Part shown: positions 15,991 through 19,612 of the stretch, one piece after another | Numbering within the stretch: position 1 is the stretch's first letter | How the letters are laid out: each line of letters starts with the position of its first letter | Source: Defluviitaleaceae bacterium | Lineage (GTDB): Bacteria; Bacillota; Clostridia; Lachnospirales; UBA5962 | Assembly: GCA_009787435.1 (NCBI GenBank) | Contig: WRFW01000216.1 | Span: forward strand, 1 to 19,612 | Length of the DNA: 19,612 nt | Direction: 5' to 3' | Notes under the pieces: generated by a model | The model's database searches: none | What the model was told of the DNA's origin: nothing | Seen by the model: only the letters and a program-made list of their open reading frames with translations | Program-made: the position numbers and the translations under genes

Positions 15991-17514
15991 ATGGAAAACA
16001 TAGAATTAGACTTAAATGAACAGCTTCAAAATAGGCGTTTAAAGTTAAAAGAATTGCAAGAAGAGGGAAAAGACCCTTTTCATATAACGCTTTTTAATGT
16101 GGACACGAAAACGAGCGATATTTTAGAAAATTTTGAAGAATACAACGGAAAAAAAGTAAAACTTGCAGGCCGCTTAATGACTAGAAGAATAATGGGGAAA
16201 GCAAGCTTTTTTAATGTTAGAGACGCACATGGAACTATACAAGTTTATATTAACAACACAGCAGTAGTATACACTGACTGCGAAGAAGTTAAATTAAAAA
16301 CCCCTGAAGAGGGTGCCTATGAAGCATTTAAAAAGTTTGATATAGGCGATATAGTAGGAATTGAGGGCGAAGTTTTTAAAACGCAAAAAGAAGAAATTTC
16401 TATTAGAGTGGCTGGCATTGCTCTTCTTTCAAAAAGCTTACAAGTGCTCCCGGAAAAATACCACGGTTTAAAAGATACAGAGCAGCGTTATAGGCAGCGA
16501 TATCTAGACTTAATTGTGAACCCAGAAGTTAAAGAAACTTTTAAAAAAAGAAGCGAACTAATAGCTTCTATGCGTGAATATTTAAACGAACTTGAATATA
16601 TAGAAGTTGAAACGCCTGTTTTACAAACTACTTATGGGGGGGCAGCCGCAAAACCTTTTACAACACACCACAATGCTTTAAATATGAATCTTTTTATGAG
16701 AATTTCTTTAGAGCCTTATTTGAAACGCTTAATAGTTGGCGGCATAGATAAAGTTTACGAGATAGGTAGAATTTTTAGAAATGAGGGTATAAGCACACGC
16801 CACAACCCAGAATTTACAATGCTAGAGCTTTATTGTGCCTATACAGACTACAGAGGCATAATGGCTCTAACAGAAGATATGATAAAAACATTGTGCTATA
16901 AAATAAATGGAACATATAAAGTGAATTACGACGGGGAAGAACTAGACTTTTCTAAAAAATTTAGAGTAGCAAGTATGATAGAGCTAGTAAAAGAAAAAAC
17001 AAATATAGATTTTGAAACTTTTACAGACACAGAAACGGCAAAAAAATATGCAGATGAAAAGGGATTAAAATATGAAAAACACCACACATATGGTGATATA
17101 TTATTTTTATTTTTTGATACATTTGTAGAAAAAACGTTAGTACAGCCTACCTTTGTAATAGACCACCCAATAGAAGTTTCGCCTTTAACTAAAAAAATAA
17201 AAGATAGACCACATTTAACAGAGCGTTTTGAACTGTTTATAGCAGGAAAAGAGCTTGCAAATGCCTATTCAGAACTAAACGACCCATTAGACCAAAGAGA
17301 GCGTTTTAAGCACCAAGAAAGCTTAAGAAACCTAGGTGATGAAGAAGCAGTTCCATTAGATGAAGATTTTTTAACGGCTCTTGAATATGCAATGCCGCCA
17401 ACTGGCGGCTTAGGAATAGGGATTGATAGACTAGTAATGATTTTAACAGGTGCATTAAGCATAAGAGATGTTATACTGTTCCCTACTATGAAGCCAACGG
17501 CAGCAGAGCTATAA
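15991..17514 (+). CDS. lysS: lysine--tRNA ligase, class II
   Basis: Charges tRNA-Lys in the cytoplasm. At 507 residues it is the usual bacterial length. An N-terminal OB-fold anticodon-binding domain (about 50-150; KLAGRLMTRRIMGKASFFNV) is followed by the class II catalytic core: motif 1 near 185-205 with YIEVETPVLQ, motif 2 FRNEGISTRHNPEFTMLELY near 258-280, and motif 3 GLGIGIDRLVMILT near 473-486. AGGAG lies about 10 bases before the ATG. It is the last gene of the greA-lysS unit and is followed by a strong terminator. No T-box leader is present. Confidence 0.97.
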   Translation: MENIELDLNEQLQNRRLKLKELQEEGKDPFHITLFNVDTKTSDILENFEEYNGKKVKLAGRLMTRRIMGKASFFNVRDAHGTIQVYINNTAVVYTDCEEVKLKTPEEGAYEAFKKFDIGDIVGIEGEVFKTQKEEISIRVAGIALLSKSLQVLPEKYHGLKDTEQRYRQRYLDLIVNPEVKETFKKRSELIASMREYLNELEYIEVETPVLQTTYGGAAAKPFTTHHNALNMNLFMRISLEPYLKRLIVGGIDKVYEIGRIFRNEGISTRHNPEFTMLELYCAYTDYRGIMALTEDMIKTLCYKINGTYKVNYDGEELDFSKKFRVASMIELVKEKTNIDFETFTDTETAKKYADEKGLKYEKHHTYGDILFLFFDTFVEKTLVQPTFVIDHPIEVSPLTKKIKDRPHLTERFELFIAGKELANAYSELNDPLDQRERFKHQESLRNLGDEEAVPLDEDFLTALEYAMPPTGGLGIGIDRLVMILTGALSIRDVILFPTMKPTAAEL

Positions 17515-17556
17515 ATATACTTCGCAAGCAGAGCAGAATAATTATAAAATTAAAAT

Positions 17557-17601
17557 GCCCAAAAAGGGCTCAATAAAAAAGAGGCTTTCCGCCTCTTTTT
17601 T
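17557..17601 (+). terminator. terminator after lysS
   Basis: AAAAAAGAGGC (17575-17585) pairs with GCCTCTTTTTT (17591-17601) around TTTCC. A smaller GCCC-AAAAA-GGGC hairpin precedes it at 17557. It can also terminate the convergent rdgB transcript. Confidence 0.92.
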
Positions 17602-17613
17602 ATTTTGGAAAAA

Positions 17614-17733
17614 CTAACTATAATTCTTAGCTTCTTCTAAAACTTCATCAATTAATTTTTCAACTTCACTTGTATTGCCAGTTTTAAGCAAAACTTTAAA
17701 TGATTTTAATAAAGATATAAATTTTATTTTTTG
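17614..17733 (-). other. 39-codon open frame directly after the rdgB stop
   Basis: Immediately after the rdgB TAA, in the same frame, 39 sense codons run to a TAG. The peptide ends LKTGNTSEVEKLIDEVLEEA plus four residues and has a protein-like amphipathic helix. No ATG or clear ribosome-binding site is seen; a TTG at about the 15th codon is the best internal start. It could be a gene remnant, a small unannotated protein, or an extension reached by readthrough. Confidence 0.3.
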
Positions 17734-18342
17734 TTATAAGCCCACCTTCTCTTTCATAGCTTTTAGAGCTTTTGCTCTATGGCTAATTTCATTTTTTTCT
17801 TCAAGTGTTAGCTCTGCCATTGTTTTTTGTGGGAATTCATTTGGAATAAATATTTCATCATATGCAAAGCCATTTGTGCCCCTAGGTTCTTTTGCTATTT
17901 GCCCCTCTATTGTGGCAACTGTATATAACTTTTGACCATCTGGGTTTACATAAGCTATATAGCAAACATATTTAGCATTCCTATTTTGTGCATTTTCTAA
18001 CATTTTTAAAATTGTAGAATTTCTTTCTTTATAGTTTTCGTTAGTAGTTAAATAATATGCTGCATCTTTGCCTGGCAACCCATTCAAATGCTCTATTTCA
18101 ATGCCGCTATCATCTGATAAAGTTGGCTTGCCTGTGAGCTTTGCTATAGTTTCAGCTTTTTTAAAAGCATTATCTAAATATGTTTCACCATCTTCTTCAA
18201 TTTCTATGTCTATTCCTGCTTCAGTAACGCTTATACAATCAATTATTTTTTTAATTTCTTCTAATTTACCATTGTTCTTTGTTGCAAAAACCACCTGCGG
18301 TGGGCTAGCTTCGCTAGATTTCAATTTTTTGAATACCCCCAT
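17734..18342 (-). CDS. rdgB: RdgB/HAM1 non-canonical purine NTP pyrophosphatase
   Basis: Removes dITP, XTP and similar damaged nucleotides by hydrolysing them to monophosphates. Core motifs are VVFATKNNGKLEEIKKI (residues 17-33), TLSDDSGIEIEHLNGLPG (74-91), NGFAYDEIF (157-165) and ISHRAKAL (186-193). The usual SAR after LPG is altered here (LPGKDAAYY). The first 16 residues (MGVFKKLKSSEASPPQ) are not part of the family; they are encoded by the last unit of the tandem repeat at 18291-18566. No ribosome-binding site precedes the ATG at 18342. A GTG at 18294 would give a 186-residue protein with the normal N-terminus, so the true start is uncertain. hpf lies upstream on the same strand. Confidence 0.92.
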   Translation of the reverse strand: MGVFKKLKSSEASPPQVVFATKNNGKLEEIKKIIDCISVTEAGIDIEIEEDGETYLDNAFKKAETIAKLTGKPTLSDDSGIEIEHLNGLPGKDAAYYLTTNENYKERNSTILKMLENAQNRNAKYVCYIAYVNPDGQKLYTVATIEGQIAKEPRGTNGFAYDEIFIPNEFPQKTMAELTLEEKNEISHRAKALKAMKEKVGL

Positions 18343-18566
18343 GCTTTATCGTTATTTTTTACTGCAGAAACCACCTGTGGTGGGCTAGGCTTCGCTAGAT
18401 TTCAATTTTTTGAATACCCCCATGCTTTATCGTTATTTTTTACTGCAAAAACTACCTGTGGTGGGCTAGGCTTCGCTAGATTTCAATTTTTTGAATAACC
18501 CCCCAGCTTTATCGTTATTTTTTTACTGCAGAAACCACCTGCGGTGGGCTAGGCTTCGCTAGATTT
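18291..18566 (-). repeat. tandem array of three full and one partial 80-bp structured repeat
   Basis: Units start at 18291, 18371, 18452 and 18535 (80, 81 and 83 bp, then a 32-bp partial). Each full unit holds three small palindromes: CCACC-TGC-GGTGG (middle variable; one arm in unit 3 begins CTACC), CTAGC-GAA-GCTAG-like, and TTCAA-AAAA-TTGAA. The array fills the space between hpf and rdgB and touches both coding regions. It resembles BIME-like or palindromic-element families; the exact family is not recognised. Confidence 0.85.
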
Positions 18567-19095
18567 AAGTTTCTATTAAGCCATAAGTGTTTTCATTTGA
18601 AGTTTTGTATACAACATTTACACGGTCTGTTAAAATATTTCTGAAAACTAAAAATTGCTTTCCTAAAAGCTCTAACTGCATTATTGCATCTTCAACTTCT
18701 TGGGGAACTATTTCTTGGTTTTTAAGAATTATAGTAGTTTCTTCTTCTTCAAAATCTTCCGGGGTATCTTCTATAAATAAATCTGAAACTGAACTAGTTC
18801 TTCTAGCTTTTTCTTGCGTTTTATTTCTTAAACGGCGTAACTGTTTTTCTAAGTTTTCAACGACTAAATCCAAAGCTGAATACATATCTTCATTGTCTTT
18901 TGCTTCTGCTCTAAAAGTTTTGCCATAAGCATAAAAAGTAACTTCTATTTTGTGCTCTATTTTTACTATTTTAAAAGCAACAGTAATGTGTATATCTTCT
19001 GAAAGAAACTTTGATAAACGCTGTAATTTTTCTTCGGTTTTTTCTTTCAAAGCAGCAGAGACTACATTTGGTTTGCCAACAAATGATATTTTCAT
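18565..19095 (-). CDS. hpf: ribosome hibernation promoting factor, long form
   Basis: Binds the decoding centre of idle ribosomes and pairs them into 100S particles during starvation. The N-terminal domain (about 1-100; MKISFVGKPNVVSAALKEKT, KIEHKIEVTFYAYGKTFRAE, DMYSALDLVVENLEKQLRRL) and the C-terminal dimerisation domain (about 118-176; VDDA-like region, GKQFLVFRN, VNVVYKTSNENTYGLIE) are both present, which is the long form of 176 residues. The family normally ends GLIEP plus one or two residues; here the protein ends GLIET at a stop that overlaps the edge of the repeat array. AAGGAGGT is 9 bases before the ATG. The leader is long and structured. Confidence 0.95.
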   Translation of the reverse strand: MKISFVGKPNVVSAALKEKTEEKLQRLSKFLSEDIHITVAFKIVKIEHKIEVTFYAYGKTFRAEAKDNEDMYSALDLVVENLEKQLRRLRNKTQEKARRTSSVSDLFIEDTPEDFEEEETTIILKNQEIVPQEVEDAIMQLELLGKQFLVFRNILTDRVNVVYKTSNENTYGLIET

Positions 19096-19100
19096 AATGC

Positions 19101-19153
19101 ATTACCTCCTTGACCCTAAGCGAGGGAGCTACACCACCTGTGATAGGAATAAT
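19101..19153 (-). promoter_or_regulatory. predicted stem burying the hpf ribosome-binding site
   Basis: On the minus strand, ATTATTCCT (19153-19145) can pair with AGGAGGTAAT (19110-19101), including the Shine-Dalgarno: nine pairs, two of them G-U, with one bulged A. This would block translation unless opened. Confidence 0.4.
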
Positions 19154-19171
19154 TAACAACGCTGCCCTAAC
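19112..19171 (-). repeat. hpf-leader module B
   Basis: On the minus strand, about 60 nt running from GTTAGGGCAGCGTTG to CGCTTAGGGTC, matching module A at most positions. It ends one base before the hpf Shine-Dalgarno. Confidence 0.55.
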
Positions 19172-19178
19172 GGGAGAG

Positions 19179-19199
19179 AAAAACCCCTATAATGGGGCT
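19179..19199 (-). terminator. attenuator-like hairpin within the hpf leader
   Basis: Minus strand AGCCCC-ATTATA-GGGGTT followed by further T residues (five T in total after GGGG). It sits between modules A and B, in the position of an expression platform. Confidence 0.45.
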
Positions 19200-19203
19200 A
19201 ATT

Positions 19204-19265
19204 GCTAATACCCTAGCGGATGAACACTACCTACGGTGGGGGATAATTAACAATGCTACCCTAGC
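19204..19265 (-). repeat. hpf-leader module A
   Basis: On the minus strand, about 62 nt from GCTAGGGTAGCATTG to CGCTAGGGTATTAGC. ATTGTTAAT (19254-19246) pairs with ATTAGCAAT (19209-19201), and inside this CCC pairs with GGG, closing the module. Confidence 0.55.
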
Positions 19266-19289
19266 TAGGCAATAAAATTGTATATCATA

Positions 19290-19318
19290 ATTATAACATA
19301 TTTTTAAAGATTAAACAA
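19290..19318 (-). promoter_or_regulatory. promoter for hpf
   Basis: Minus strand TTGTTT (19318-19313), 17-bp spacer, TATAAT (19295-19290), TG before the -10. The predicted leader is about 185 nt. Confidence 0.6.
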
Positions 19319-19365
19319 GCCCTGGGAAAACTATATTTATTGAAGGGATAGAAAATAAAAATTAT

Positions 19366-19419
19366 GCCTAGCGGGCGGCACAATCTGCATGCAGTGGCAA
19401 AACTAGGGGGGGGATAACC
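19366..19419. repeat. degenerate third relative of the leader modules
   Basis: CCTAGCGG, then CAC, the palindrome CTGCATGCAG, and GGGGGGGATAACC follow the same order as module A read on the plus strand. It lies upstream of the predicted hpf promoter. Confidence 0.35.
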
Positions 19420-19443
19420 TATGTTGTTGACACAACAACGGTT
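19416..19443. other. strong hairpin
   Basis: GTTGTTG (19423-19429) pairs with CAACAAC (19433-19439) around ACA, with an outer AACC/GGTT clamp (19416-19419 with 19440-19443). No T-run follows. Function unknown. Confidence 0.5.
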
Positions 19444-19453
19444 CCGCACCGGG

Positions 19454-19502
19454 GGTTAACCCTCGTTGTCTCTACTATAATGATAGGTATTGGTTAACCC
19501 TC
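19454..19502. repeat. two GGTTAACCCTC repeats around a captured gene fragment
   Basis: GGTTAACCCTC occurs at 19454-19464 and 19492-19502. The bases between, plus three of the first repeat (19462-19491), are identical over 30 bp to 11884-11913 of the ABC exporter gene. Confidence 0.8.
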
Positions 19503-19521
19503 CTGGCTTTCTCTTATAAAT

Positions 19522-19552
19522 AAATAAAAGCCCCATAAAGGGGCTTTTATTT
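19522..19552. terminator. bidirectional terminator near the right edge
   Basis: AAATAAAAGCCCC (19522-19534) pairs with GGGGCTTTTATTT (19540-19552) around ATAAA, with T-rich flanks on both strands. It probably ends a minus-strand gene lying to the right. Confidence 0.88.
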
Positions 19553-19575
19553 TGTATTTCTATAAACAACACAAA

Positions 19576-19612
19576 CTAGTTTGCGTTTGGTGGTGTTAAT
19601 GTTACTGTGCTT
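19576..19612 (-). CDS. possible C-terminal end of a gene running off the window
   Basis: On the minus strand a frame entering from the right edge reads STVTLTPPNAN then TAG, 23 bases before the terminator. The peptide looks like the end of a surface or secreted protein, but eleven codons are too few to be sure, and another frame stays open longer. Confidence 0.3.
   Translation of the reverse strand, partial: STVTLTPPNAN

Noticed and set aside
17675..18388. Plus-strand ORFs opposite rdgB
   Set aside because: Antisense shadows of the rdgB coding frame and repeat array, without ribosome-binding sites or recognisable domains.
18971..19159. Minus-strand 62-aa ORF overlapping the hpf start
   Set aside because: It overlaps hpf in another frame and reads through the repeated leader module; no independent support.
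19454..19502. CRISPR array
   Set aside because: Only two 11-bp repeats and one interval, no leader or cas genes, and the interval matches a host gene. Reported as a captured fragment instead.

Overview
This is an AT-rich stretch of a Bacillota chromosome, most likely a clostridial lineage. Pointers are the short proline--tRNA ligase without the insertion domain, the DUF1858 redox protein, the greA-lysS pair, long-form hpf, purine-rich Shine-Dalgarno sites and predicted promoters that nearly all carry an extended TGn before the -10 box. Most genes are housekeeping; the unusual material sits between genes.

Layout. 1-2000: a helix-turn-helix protein with its DNA-binding domain at the C-terminus, a gap holding two possible mini-ORFs, and an unrecognised exported protein behind a near-consensus promoter and a long leader. 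2000-6200: a DUF1858 protein, proS, and two tandem paralogous zinc amidases for peptidoglycan, then a tRNA-Ser(GCU) on the minus strand. 6200-8040: murA and rlmH. 8100-12250: a response regulator and histidine kinase overlapping by 4 bases, followed by a MacB-like ABC exporter with fused ATPase and permease; this looks like a sense-and-export module. 12300-14970, minus strand: a MurJ/MviN-type flippase followed by a family 4 glycosyltransferase, probably one envelope operon. 15378-17514: greA and lysS. 17614-19095, minus strand: hpf, then rdgB. 19096-19612: gene-free apart from the hpf promoter and leader, a terminator, and possibly the last codons of another gene.

The most interesting material is a family of small structured repeats built on a CCACC-loop-GGTGG palindrome. 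Four tandem copies of about 80 bp lie between hpf and rdgB. They appear to have supplied the hpf stop codon and the first 16 or so codons of rdgB. The copy next to rdgB lacks one base that is present in the other three copies, and that loss removes an in-frame stop. Single copies lie upstream of murA and upstream of rlmH; the rlmH copy has compensatory changes in the palindrome. The hpf leader holds two related copies of a second module (about 60 nt, spaced about 95 nt), with a terminator-like hairpin between them and a pairing that would bury the hpf ribosome-binding site. Further right, a 30-bp exact copy of part of the ABC permease gene is bracketed by two GGTTAACCCTC repeats, like a captured fragment.

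All calls are from reading the sequence; no database search was run.
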